Of a stretch of 64,000 bases of DNA, positions 9,002 through 17,306 are shown one piece after another. Under the pieces are notes generated by a model, which saw only the letters and a list, made by a program, of their open reading frames with translations, was not told the DNA's origin and did not search any database. The stretch is from Aerococcaceae bacterium DSM 111022 (GTDB lineage Bacteria; Bacillota; Bacilli; Lactobacillales; Aerococcaceae), in the NCBI GenBank assembly GCA_015863195.1, contig JACBXO010000001.1, positions 124,001-188,000 on the forward strand, in the 5' to 3' direction. The translations under genes and the position numbers were made by a program. Numbering within the stretch: the first letter of the stretch is position 1; every line of letters starts with the position of its first letter.

Positions 9002-10318
9002 ATGAGTCGAAAACATGATTTGGTCATGAATCATATCGAAAGTTTACCGATTGGTACACGTATTTCGGTTCGTTCGGTTGCTAAAGAAGTTGGTGTGAGT
9101 GAAGGTACAGCCTATCGGGCCATTAAAGCAGCTGAAGATGCTGGATTTGTTTCAACCATCGAACGTGTCGGAACGATTCGGATTGAAAACCGGTCACAGT
9201 TTTTGCCTGAAATGTTGACCTATGAAGAAATTGTTAAAATCATTGATGGTGTAGTTTATGGCGGAGAAGCGGGTCTTGATAAACAATTAAATAAATTTAT
9301 TATTGGGGCGATGACAGAAGAGGCGATTGCTAAATATTTTGACGTAAACTCACTGATTATTGTTGGTAACCGTGAGGAAGTGCAACAATTGGCTTTAAAA
9401 AATGATGTCGCTGTGTTAATTACTGGGGGCTTTGAGGCGAGTGATGAAGTGATTGAGTTAGCGAATCGTTATGCACTTCCAGTCATTGGGACAACATTTG
9501 ATACTTTTGCTGTTGCCAGTGTGATCAACCGTTCAATGATTAATCAAGAAATTAAAGAAGAAATTATGACGGTAGGGGATATTTTCTTGCCCATTGATAA
9601 AACTCTCTCACTTGTACCATCAGATACTATTTCAGATTTCAATAAAGCAACCAGTCAGACTGGTTTAACGCGGTTTCCGGTAGAAAATAATGGACGATTA
9701 GTTGGTGTTATTACAGCTAAAGATGTGATTGGTCGAACGAATGAAACATTGATTGATCGGGTGATGACTAAAAATGTCGTCACCGTCCAAACACATATGT
9801 CCGTTGCGACAGCGTCTCATAAAATGACTTGGGAAGATATTGAAATGTTACCGGTTGTGGAAAATAACTATGAGTTACTAGGTGTACTTTCAAGGCAAGA
9901 TGTCATGAAAGCGATTCAAACACAACAACAACAGCCGCAATTAGGGAATACGATTGAAGATGATATCGTCGTTCAAATGCATGAATATCCATCATTGAAT
10001 TTACAAAATTACCATTGGCATACCAATGTCCAACCGCAAATGTTAAATAATATGGGGACACTTTCTTATGGTGTGCTTTGTGAGATGGTTACTTATACAG
10101 CGACACAGTATTTGTATGATAATACCGATACGAATTATGTTTTAGAACGGCTTGATTTACATTATTTTAATTTATTACAATTAGGTAATGAGTTACAATT
10201 TAAAGTAAATATTATTAATATGTCAAGACGTCATGCATTGGTGGAAGTGGATGTTTACCACGAAAACACGGCTGCAGGAAAAGCCATTGTCTCATGTCAA
10301 GCGATAGATAAATATTAG
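9002..10318 (+). CDS. ytoI: YtoI-like HTH-DRTGG-CBS-hotdog regulatory protein
   Basis: The 438-residue protein is a chain of four domains. An N-terminal GntR-like winged helix (residues 1-65, with VRSVAKEVGVSEGTAYRA) is followed by a DRTGG domain (about 75-185), two CBS motifs (about 190-310, including GRLVGVITAKDVIGR and LLGVLSRQDVMKA) and a C-terminal hotdog thioesterase-like domain. This arrangement is that of Bacillus YtoI. CBS domains commonly bind adenosyl nucleotides. It stands just before nrnA, which degrades small nucleotides, so it may sense a nucleotide related to that process. The ligand and targets are unknown. Confidence 0.87.
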   Translation: MSRKHDLVMNHIESLPIGTRISVRSVAKEVGVSEGTAYRAIKAAEDAGFVSTIERVGTIRIENRSQFLPEMLTYEEIVKIIDGVVYGGEAGLDKQLNKFIIGAMTEEAIAKYFDVNSLIIVGNREEVQQLALKNDVAVLITGGFEASDEVIELANRYALPVIGTTFDTFAVASVINRSMINQEIKEEIMTVGDIFLPIDKTLSLVPSDTISDFNKATSQTGLTRFPVENNGRLVGVITAKDVIGRTNETLIDRVMTKNVVTVQTHMSVATASHKMTWEDIEMLPVVENNYELLGVLSRQDVMKAIQTQQQQPQLGNTIEDDIVVQMHEYPSLNLQNYHWHTNVQPQMLNNMGTLSYGVLCEMVTYTATQYLYDNTDTNYVLERLDLHYFNLLQLGNELQFKVNIINMSRRHALVEVDVYHENTAAGKAIVSCQAIDKY

Positions 10319-10327
10319 GGGATGTAT

Positions 10328-11299
10328 ATGTTAATTAAAGAACAAGAATTAGATACGTTATTTCAATGGATTGAAGAATATGACACGATTATTATTCACC
10401 GACATGTTCGTCCAGATCCAGATGCAGTTGGTTCTCAGCTAGGTTTGAAATTATTAATTCAAAATGCGTATCCAAACAAACAAGTTTTAGCCGCCGGAAC
10501 GAGCTCTGATAGTTTAGCGTGGATGGGTGAAATGGATGATATTACCAAAGATGACTATGAGGAAGCACTGGTTATCGTAACCGATACAGCGAATCAAGAC
10601 CGTGTTGATGGTGCTCATTATGATGCGGGAGATAAATTAATTAAAATTGATCACCATTTAGTGGTTGATCGTTATGGTGATTTGCAAATTGCTTATCCTG
10701 AAGCAACTTCTGCAAGTGAATTAATTACCGAAATTGCGTCAAGATCTAAAAATAAACTACCCATGACGAAAGAAGCAAGTGAATTACTTTATGCCGGCAT
10801 CGTTGCCGATACCGGTCGTTTCTTATATAGTCCGACGCCGTATACTTTTGAAGCGGCGAAAACGTTGGTTGCTCAAGATATTGATACGCGCTTAATTACG
10901 GACCGTTTTTCAGAAACATCATTAAATGAAGTACGGTTCCAAGGCTTTGCGTATGAAAATATTGAGTTTCATGACGAGGGCGTGGCAAGTTTAGTGATTA
11001 CGCGCGATATTATGGAAAAATATCAGATTTCTGAAGATGCGACGAATATTGTGTTAAATATTCCAAGTACGGTTTCAGGTATGTACACTTGGGTCAATTT
11101 CATTGAACAAGAGGGCGATAATCCTAAATACCGTGTACGCCTGAGAAGTAAAGGGCCAGCGATTAATCAGATTGCGGAAGCGCATGATGGTGGCGGACAT
11201 GCGATGGCGTCTGGGGCTAAGGCCAATTCATTGGAAGAAACTGAAGCGATTATCAATGAATTAAAACAAATTACGACTGAATTTTTAAAAAATAAATAA
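10328..11299 (+). CDS. nrnA: NrnA-type nanoRNase / pAp phosphatase (DHH-DHHA1)
   Basis: Degrades very short RNAs and dephosphorylates pAp, recycling products of RNA turnover and sulfur or CoA metabolism. The 323-residue protein has the metal-binding motifs HVRPDPDAVGS, VTDTANQDR and IDHH, and a C-terminal DHHA1 domain ending in HDGGGHAMASGA. An ATG at 10322 is possible, but the GGGG of the upstream region leaves only 1 nt there and 7 nt to the ATG at 10328, so the latter is chosen. It follows ytoI with almost no gap and ends at a terminator. Confidence 0.92.
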   Translation: MLIKEQELDTLFQWIEEYDTIIIHRHVRPDPDAVGSQLGLKLLIQNAYPNKQVLAAGTSSDSLAWMGEMDDITKDDYEEALVIVTDTANQDRVDGAHYDAGDKLIKIDHHLVVDRYGDLQIAYPEATSASELITEIASRSKNKLPMTKEASELLYAGIVADTGRFLYSPTPYTFEAAKTLVAQDIDTRLITDRFSETSLNEVRFQGFAYENIEFHDEGVASLVITRDIMEKYQISEDATNIVLNIPSTVSGMYTWVNFIEQEGDNPKYRVRLRSKGPAINQIAEAHDGGGHAMASGAKANSLEETEAIINELKQITTEFLKNK

Positions 11300-11301
11300 T
11301 A

Positions 11302-11340
11302 AAAAACCAGATGGCCCATTGAGGCTGTCTGGTTTTTTTA
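11302..11340. terminator. Terminator between nrnA and zwf
   Basis: AAACCAGATGG pairs with GCTGTCTGGTTT and is followed by T residues. The flanking A run may make it serve the convergent zwf as well. Confidence 0.8.
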
Positions 11341-11350
11341 TATGAATAGA

Positions 11351-12799
11351 TTAACAATCTTTACAGTCATACCATTTAGTATGATGTGCTTTCATTAATT
11401 CATCGGCTTCAACAGGTCCTGTTGAAAGTGCTTTATAGTATTTCATGTCTTGTCCGTCTAACTGTTTCCAGTAATTGTGGATGTGATCCATAAATTGCCA
11501 TGCATATTGTGCTTCATACCAATGAACAAAATGGTCCAGTTGATTATTAATACAAGCATTAATCAAACGTTCATAATCATGAGGAATTTCAGATTCAACC
11601 TCTGTTGGATATTTGAATGTCATTGGAACTGATTTTGCCCCGCCTTTGTGGCCTGGTTTTTCTTGATTAAAGAAAAATTGAATGCGCATTTCTGGAGCGA
11701 ATTCGATGCGTAAGTAATTATTTTCAACGTTTGGATCATCTTTTTTGAAGACGATATGAATCGTGGTATATTTACCTTCTAATCGTTTACCACTTCGAAC
11801 AAAGAAGGGCACACCTTCCCAGCGCGGCATCTCAAAGTCAAATTTTGCTGCAAAATAAGTTTCCGTTTGCGAATCAGCTGGAATGTCAGCTTCTTCTTTA
11901 TAGCCAACAATACCTTCAGCAGTATTTGCTGTATATTGCGCACGAATCACATTGGCTGTTAAATCTTCAGTGTTTTCAAAAGTTCTTAAACTCTTAATAG
12001 CATTAATTTTTTCTTGACGGAAGCCGTCAGCTGATGCGTTTTTGGGATTATCCATTGCTAAAATTGACAGAATTTGCATCATATGATTTTGAATCATATC
12101 TTTAGTAACGCCACTATTATCATAGTAAGCACCACGTTCGCTAATACCCATATCCTCAGCGAGACTAATTTGAATATTGTCGATAAATTCATTAGACCAT
12201 AATTGTGACCAAATATTATTGTAACGTAACTTGTCTAAAGAAGAGACAAGTTCTTTGCCTAAATAGTGATCAATTCGGTAAATTTGATTTTCATCGAACG
12301 ACTCCGTTAATTGTTGCTGTAATTCAATCGCACTTTCTTCATCGAAGCCAAATGGCTTTTCAATAATTAAGCGATTGTAGCCATTATCCGTTAAAACATT
12401 TTGTGCGGATAAATGATGGGTGATTACAGGGAATAATTGAGGATTCAATGAAATATAATAAATACGATTTCCACCAATATTGTATTGTTTATCTAAAGTG
12501 TCAGATAATTCTTTTAATTTATTGTAATGTTCACCGTCGTTAACATCATGCGGTTGATAATAAAAATGACTCACAAATTCTTTGGCATTTTCTTCATCAG
12601 TAATTTCTTCAAGAATACTATTATAAACAATCTCTCTAAAATATTCATTTGTCCATTCACGACGAGCCGTTCCGATAACGGCAAATTTATCAGAGATATT
12701 ATTGTTTTTATATAAACGATAAATAGCAGGGTATAGTTTTCGAGCTGCTAAATCTCCAGTGGCACCAAATAATGTTAATATTAATTGATTATCGTTCAT
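11351..12799 (-). CDS. zwf: Glucose-6-phosphate 1-dehydrogenase
   Basis: Oxidises glucose 6-phosphate to 6-phosphogluconolactone, making NADPH at the entry of the pentose phosphate pathway. The 482-residue length is typical. The N-terminal coenzyme-binding motif appears as FGATGDLAARK, the active site as RIDHYLGKE, and the substrate-binding region includes GKRLEGKYTTI. The start at 12799 follows a good ribosome binding site (GGGGTAGAGA on the minus strand). It is single and convergent with nrnA. The C-terminus ends in an unusual Cys pair (CKDC). Confidence 0.97.
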   Translation of the reverse strand: MNDNQLILTLFGATGDLAARKLYPAIYRLYKNNNISDKFAVIGTARREWTNEYFREIVYNSILEEITDEENAKEFVSHFYYQPHDVNDGEHYNKLKELSDTLDKQYNIGGNRIYYISLNPQLFPVITHHLSAQNVLTDNGYNRLIIEKPFGFDEESAIELQQQLTESFDENQIYRIDHYLGKELVSSLDKLRYNNIWSQLWSNEFIDNIQISLAEDMGISERGAYYDNSGVTKDMIQNHMMQILSILAMDNPKNASADGFRQEKINAIKSLRTFENTEDLTANVIRAQYTANTAEGIVGYKEEADIPADSQTETYFAAKFDFEMPRWEGVPFFVRSGKRLEGKYTTIHIVFKKDDPNVENNYLRIEFAPEMRIQFFFNQEKPGHKGGAKSVPMTFKYPTEVESEIPHDYERLINACINNQLDHFVHWYEAQYAWQFMDHIHNYWKQLDGQDMKYYKALSTGPVEADELMKAHHTKWYDCKDC

Positions 12800-12901
12800 T
12801 TCTCTACCCCCTAACCTATTAACGTATTATATCTTATAAAAATAATATTCTCAATGAACTCTTACTACTTTTTAATTGTAAACGGATTTTTACGGAAGTG
12901 T

Positions 12902-12930
12902 TTGAGACTTACTAAAAAGATTAGTATAAT
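12902..12930 (+). promoter_or_regulatory. Promoter of the DEAD-box helicase gene
   Basis: TTGAGA (12902-12907) and TATAAT (12925-12930) are separated by 17 nt. Confidence 0.65.
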
Positions 12931-12966
12931 AAGTTGATGATGAAAGTCCTCATAAAGGAGAAGAGT

Positions 12967-14316
12967 ATGAAATTTAAAGATATACAATTAAAGCCGTTTC
13001 TACAAGAAGCGCTAGAAGAACTACATTTTGATGAATTAACGGCGGTACAGGAGGAAGTTTTACCTAAAGCAAAAGAAGGTAGAAATTTAATCGTACAGTC
13101 CCAAACCGGTTCAGGTAAAACACATTCATTTATGATTCCGATTGTAAATGCGATTGACCCTGATTTAAATCAAGTGCAAGCCGTTGTAACTGCACCAAGC
13201 CGTGAATTAGCAGGCCAATTATATGAAGTAGCGCAACAATTAGTTTCCAAGAGTCAAACTCCGATTTCAGTCGTGAATTATGTCGGAGGAACCGATAAAC
13301 AACGACAAATTGAAAAATTAAACCCTAAAAATCAACCACACATTGTGATTGGAACGCCAGGTCGTATCTTCGATTTAATGTCTGAAAATGCCTTATTAAT
13401 TCAAACAGCTAACACATTAGTTGTAGATGAAGCAGATATGACGATGGACTTAGGATTCTTATCACTGGTGGATGAAATTGCGTCGCGTTTAACTTCAGAT
13501 GTACAAATTATGGTCTTTTCAGCAACAATCCCACAAACATTAGAAGTGTTCCTAAATAAATATTTAGTGAGTCCAATTATGATTGAAATTTCACCTAAAC
13601 AAGTGTTAGCCGATCAAATAGACAATTATTTAATTAGTACTAAAGGGCAAAGTAGAAAAGAATTAATCCATGAATTATTAACGATGGGTTACACTTATTT
13701 AGGAATCGTTTTTGCCAATACGAAAAAATATGCCGATGAAATTAGTGACTATTTAAAAGACCAAGGTCTAAAAGTAGCTACCATCCATGGTGACATCGAA
13801 CCGCGTGAACGTAAACGTATTATGCGCCAAATTCGCCAATTAGATTACCAATATGTAGTCGCAACTGACTTAGCAGCACGTGGTATTGATATACCTGGCG
13901 TATCTTTAGTCATTAACGCAGAATTACCAAAAGATTTAGAATTCTTTATTCACCGTGTCGGTCGTACTGGGCGTAATCAAGTAGCTGGTACAGCGATTAC
14001 TTTAGTTACACCAGGTGATGATCAAGCAATTGTAGAACTTGAGAAAAAAGGCGTTGAATTTAAAGAAGTTGAATTACGTCGTGGCGAATTTGTAGAAGTT
14101 GAAGCACGTAATCGCCGTCAATCGCGTAAGAAAACAGCGGCAAATCAAGAAGACACTGTCGTTCGTGGTATGATTGAGAAAAATAAACGCCGTAAAGTAA
14201 AACCAGGCTATAAACAAAAATTAAACCGTGAAATTAAAGAGCATCAACGTAAAGAAACAAATAAAAACAAACGCCAAGCAGGCCGCCAAACGCGCCGTAA
14301 CAATAAGCGAGGCTAA
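12967..14316 (+). CDS. cshB: DEAD-box ATP-dependent RNA helicase (CshB-like)
   Basis: Unwinds structured RNA, probably in cold adaptation, ribosome assembly or mRNA decay. The 449-residue protein shows motif Q near FDELTAVQ, motif I SQTGSGKT, Ia PSREL, II VDEAD, III SAT and VI HRVGRTGR. A long Lys/Arg-rich tail (about the last 75 residues) probably binds RNA. Earlier ATGs exist, but AAAGGAGAAGAG just before the ATG at 12967 selects it. Subfamily assignment to CshB rather than another Csh protein is tentative. A terminator follows. Confidence 0.9.
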   Translation: MKFKDIQLKPFLQEALEELHFDELTAVQEEVLPKAKEGRNLIVQSQTGSGKTHSFMIPIVNAIDPDLNQVQAVVTAPSRELAGQLYEVAQQLVSKSQTPISVVNYVGGTDKQRQIEKLNPKNQPHIVIGTPGRIFDLMSENALLIQTANTLVVDEADMTMDLGFLSLVDEIASRLTSDVQIMVFSATIPQTLEVFLNKYLVSPIMIEISPKQVLADQIDNYLISTKGQSRKELIHELLTMGYTYLGIVFANTKKYADEISDYLKDQGLKVATIHGDIEPRERKRIMRQIRQLDYQYVVATDLAARGIDIPGVSLVINAELPKDLEFFIHRVGRTGRNQVAGTAITLVTPGDDQAIVELEKKGVEFKEVELRRGEFVEVEARNRRQSRKKTAANQEDTVVRGMIEKNKRRKVKPGYKQKLNREIKEHQRKETNKNKRQAGRQTRRNNKRG

Positions 14317-14320
14317 TTAT

Positions 14321-14352
14321 TAAAAAAGCTGACTAACGTCGGCTTTTTTATT
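14321..14352 (+). terminator. Terminator after helicase gene
   Basis: AAAAGCTGAC pairs with GTCGGCTTTT and is followed by T residues. Confidence 0.85.
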
Positions 14353-14369
14353 TTGAACTTTTTTAAATA

Positions 14370-14494
14370 AAGGTCCCTAAAAATTATCAAGCCTCCGTAT
14401 ATTATGATGAGCGGCAAAGGATCACTAAAATTTTAAATTAATTTTTAAAAAGGTCCCCAAAATTTCAAATGGGTTCGTATATTATGGTGAGCGA
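14370..14494 (+). promoter_or_regulatory. Two 80-bp-spaced direct repeats with promoter-like blocks before the CAP protein gene
   Basis: About 45 bp are repeated (14370-14414 and 14450-14494). In both copies a GGTCCC block (14372, 14452) lies exactly 24 bp before a CGTATATTATG block (14396, 14476), while the spacer sequence between them differs. Conserved blocks at constant distance suggest two promoter copies, perhaps for an alternative sigma factor or an activator. This is inferred. Confidence 0.5.
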
Positions 14495-14561
14495 CAAAAA
14501 CATAAGATGTTTTCCGTTCGAAAGTTGTTTGATGGCAAAAATGATTAAAGGAGAATTTATT

Positions 14562-16055
14562 ATGAAGAAATGTATCAATTGGAAGAAAATTATTCAAAAG
14601 GCATTAATTGGTGCCTTAGCAGCCGGACTTATCACAACGAACATTGTAGGTGTCCCTTATATCCATGCAGACGATGATGATTATGGATATGATGACGATT
14701 GGGACGACGATTACTACGATGATGATTGGGATGATGACGACTGGGACGATGACGATTACTACGATGATGACTGGGATGATGACGACTGGGACGATGACGA
14801 TTATTATGATGACTGGGATGACGACGACTGGGACGATGACGATTATTATGATGATGACTGGGATGACGACGACTGGGACGATGACGATTACGACGACGAC
14901 TGGGACGATGATGATTGGGAAGATTACTATGAAGATCATTACGAAGCTTTATATGGTGATGACTGGGAAGATGCTTTTGAAAGATACTATGGTGTTGATG
15001 TAGAGGATTATATCGAAGCGATGTATGGCGAGCCAAGAAATTATTCATCCATTGATTGGAATCAATTCAAAAATCAAACACAGGGAGTGCTTGAAGGCAA
15101 TAACGATTATACAAAGGATCCAAAATTCGAAGGCGTCGATCCGAATGTAACAGCCGAAGACGCACCGTCACAAGGGTTTGAAGCTGGACATCGTTTTGAA
15201 ATTGCGCCAGACACCTATGTTGTTGTAAAAGATTTAGGTATTCGTTCTGACAAGCCAGTGCCTGAACTATCACAAATGAATAAAGAGCAATTATATGAAA
15301 AAGCAAAACAAGAAGAATTAGCGAATTTAATGTCTGTGGATGTGACACGAGAAAATAATCAATCACAAGAAACATCAGTAAATACAAATGCTTCTTCAGG
15401 AAATGAAGCGCGTCCTTCGGACGAGACAGGGCAAGTCAATTCAGGAGAAGAAGCTCCGATTGAATCTGGTGAACAAGCGTCAACGAACCAAAACCAGGTA
15501 CAATCTAGCACTGAAGTGATTCCAGTTAAAGCGAACGAAAAAACAGTGAATGACTTTAACAACACCAATCAAAATATTGATGTAAATGTGTTGAATTCTG
15601 AATTTTTAGCTTTACTTAATTCAGAGCGTGAAGCAGCCGGATTACAGCCAGTTTCATATGGTGCGCATTTACAAGAAGGTACAGATAAACGTAGTACTGA
15701 CTTAGCATCAATTGGTGACATTAGTGTTAATAATCAGCCGCATGTGCGTTTAGATGGTACTTCTTTCCGCGAAGATTTTAACTATTTAGAACAAGATGCC
15801 AAAAATGGTTTAGGTGAAAATTTAGCCATGGTATCTTACTCAGGTAATCCACATACATTAGTATCGGAAAAACAATTAGCTGAGCAATTCTTTAATCAAT
15901 GGAAAAAATCACCAAGTCACTATCAAAATATGATGTCACCTGATTACCAACATTCTGCCGTGTCGGTAAAAATGGGTGAAAACAACCAACGTACAGATGG
16001 TTTAACCAATTCAATTGTTGCGGTTCAAATTTTAGATACAAATACTGCTCAATAA
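14562..16055 (+). CDS. Secreted CAP-domain protein with an Asp/Trp/Tyr repeat region
   Basis: The 497-residue product starts at ATG 14562 (AAAGGAG upstream). It has a signal peptide of about 36 residues ending IHA. Residues 37 to about 147 are almost only Asp with Trp and Tyr, built from a 15-residue unit of the form YYDDDWDDDDWDDDD repeated about four times, then fading into WEDYYEDHY-like copies. A linker rich in Ser, Glu, Gln and Asn follows. The last 140 residues or so are a CAP/SCP domain, with LALLNSEREAAGLQPV, HVRLDG, GENLAMV and SPSHYQNMMSP. CAP proteins are extracellular, with no single known function. The acidic tract could bind calcium or other cations, or basic ligands. Confidence 0.85.
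   Translation: MKKCINWKKIIQKALIGALAAGLITTNIVGVPYIHADDDDYGYDDDWDDDYYDDDWDDDDWDDDDYYDDDWDDDDWDDDDYYDDWDDDDWDDDDYYDDDWDDDDWDDDDYDDDWDDDDWEDYYEDHYEALYGDDWEDAFERYYGVDVEDYIEAMYGEPRNYSSIDWNQFKNQTQGVLEGNNDYTKDPKFEGVDPNVTAEDAPSQGFEAGHRFEIAPDTYVVVKDLGIRSDKPVPELSQMNKEQLYEKAKQEELANLMSVDVTRENNQSQETSVNTNASSGNEARPSDETGQVNSGEEAPIESGEQASTNQNQVQSSTEVIPVKANEKTVNDFNNTNQNIDVNVLNSEFLALLNSEREAAGLQPVSYGAHLQEGTDKRSTDLASIGDISVNNQPHVRLDGTSFREDFNYLEQDAKNGLGENLAMVSYSGNPHTLVSEKQLAEQFFNQWKKSPSHYQNMMSPDYQHSAVSVKMGENNQRTDGLTNSIVAVQILDTNTAQ
14690..14920 (+). repeat. 45-bp coding tandem repeat encoding the Asp-rich tract
   Basis: About four to five copies of a 45-bp unit made of GAT/GAC, TGG and TAC/TAT codons, one copy being shorter by a codon. 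Such a tract is liable to copy-number change by slippage. Confidence 0.85.
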
Positions 16056-16082
16056 AATAAAAAAATTAATAAACTGCCAACC

Positions 16083-16116
16083 CCCAGCAATCTTTGGAGC
16101 GATTGCTGGGTTTTTT
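16083..16116 (+). terminator. Terminator after CAP protein gene
   Basis: CCCAGCAATC pairs with GATTGCTGGG and is followed by six T residues. Confidence 0.9.
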
Positions 16117-16123
16117 GTCTACA

Positions 16124-16154
16124 AAAAACCACTCAACAAATTCTGTTGAGTGGT
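16124..16154 (-). terminator. Terminator of the esterase gene (minus strand)
   Basis: ACCACTCAACA pairs with TGTTGAGTGGT. On the minus strand a T run follows. Confidence 0.85.
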
Positions 16155-16161
16155 AGAGTAA

Positions 16162-16908
16162 TTAATGGTTTTGATAATGTTTAACAAAAAAGTCAGTCAC
16201 ATTATTCATTGTATCGATCTCAACTAAATGACCGCGGTCTTGAAAGCTTACTTCCATATTTAATTGTGGATTGTTTTCAACGAATGAGGCGATGTGTCCA
16301 AAAGGTACTTTTTCATCAAAACGACCATGCCAAATAAATAAAGGACGGTCACCAACCGTTTCGGGTTGTTTTGATAGGTCATATTTAGGAATCCAATTGG
16401 TTAAATCTAAATAATCATCAGGTAACCAGAAATCTGATTGTTCAACATGCATCATGATGCGGTTACGGTAATCGGTTAAATTTGCTGAACCCATTAAGAT
16501 AGCGGCAGCATCAATTTCAGGATGATGCGTTAATAAAGCAGCAGTAGTCATTCCACCCATAGAAAGTCCGCCCACGCCAATAAATGGCGGTTCACCAAAA
16601 GTATGACGAATATGATTAACAATGAAACTGAATTCGAATAAATTGGTATGAATACTATTAAAGAAAGTCATTGAAGGAATGTCCGATGATGGTTGAAAAC
16701 GTGAACCATGATTTTGTGCATCTGGTAATACGGCTCTAAATCCAGCTAAAGCTAATTTTCGGCCTTGGGTTAAAACGAGTTTTTTATTGATTTGCCAACC
16801 GTGGTAAAAAACAATGAGTGGTAAATTTTCTTTTTCTCTACCAACTGGACTGACGATTAGTACGGGGACATGCCCAATCATTTCTGAATCTATATTTACT
16901 TTTGACAT
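16162..16908 (-). CDS. Alpha/beta hydrolase (prolyl-oligopeptidase-like esterase)
   Basis: A 248-residue cytoplasmic serine hydrolase. The oxyanion strand reads FYHGWQINK, the nucleophile elbow GLSMGG contains the catalytic Ser, the Asp is probably in WHGRFDEKVP and the His in DRGHLVE. It resembles the Bacillus YitV-type esterases. Its substrate is unknown. AAAGGAG lies upstream of the ATG on the minus strand. It is a single gene between terminators. Confidence 0.82.
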   Translation of the reverse strand: MSKVNIDSEMIGHVPVLIVSPVGREKENLPLIVFYHGWQINKKLVLTQGRKLALAGFRAVLPDAQNHGSRFQPSSDIPSMTFFNSIHTNLFEFSFIVNHIRHTFGEPPFIGVGGLSMGGMTTAALLTHHPEIDAAAILMGSANLTDYRNRIMMHVEQSDFWLPDDYLDLTNWIPKYDLSKQPETVGDRPLFIWHGRFDEKVPFGHIASFVENNPQLNMEVSFQDRGHLVEIDTMNNVTDFFVKHYQNH

Positions 16909-17003
16909 GTTTACTCCTTTTTTACTTAAGATATCTATTCATCCATACTATATTATCTTTAATTAGAAGTATTTGCAAAATTATTGCCTAGAAAACGAAC
17001 TCA

Positions 17004-17032
17004 ACTTGAGCTTGAGGGGATTTCATGTTAAA
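17004..17032 (+). promoter_or_regulatory. Promoter of the valS T-box transcript
   Basis: TTGAGC (17004-17009) and TAAACT (17027-17032) are 17 nt apart, with a TG extension before the -10. Confidence 0.55.
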
Positions 17033-17044
17033 CTTTACCTATTC

Positions 17045-17266
17045 AATAGTCATACTGTGAAGAGATGAGTAGTTGGTAAAATTAGCGAGAAGGGTCTGGT
17101 GCAAGCCTTCATCACCAATGAATGTAACTTGGAGTATCAGGTGCGAATAGAGTAGTGCCTAACGGAGTTGGACTTCGTTAACAACCTTTGAGGGATAGCT
17201 ATGGCTATTTAAACTTAGGTGGTACCACGATCAATTCGTCCTATTCATAGGGCGATTTTTTTTATT
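17045..17266 (+). promoter_or_regulatory. T-box leader of valS
   Basis: Stem I carries the conserved TTAGCGAGAAGGGTCTGGTG block. The T-box sequence AGGTGGTACCACG is at 17218-17229. A terminator formed by CGTCCTAT and ATAGGGCG with a T run ends at about 17262. The likely specifier is GTA (Val) at 17124-17126, matching the gene downstream. Uncharged tRNA-Val should stabilise the antiterminator and switch valS on. Confidence 0.93.
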
Positions 17267-17306
17267 TTTATGACTAATTAAACTTTTTAAAGGAAGGAAT
17301 TTATTT

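Noticed and set aside
14616-15048. Long open frames on both strands overlapping the start of the CAP protein gene.
   Set aside because: They arise from the repetitive GAT/GAC/TGG codons of the Asp-rich tract; only the plus-strand frame has a signal peptide, ribosome binding site and a known domain.
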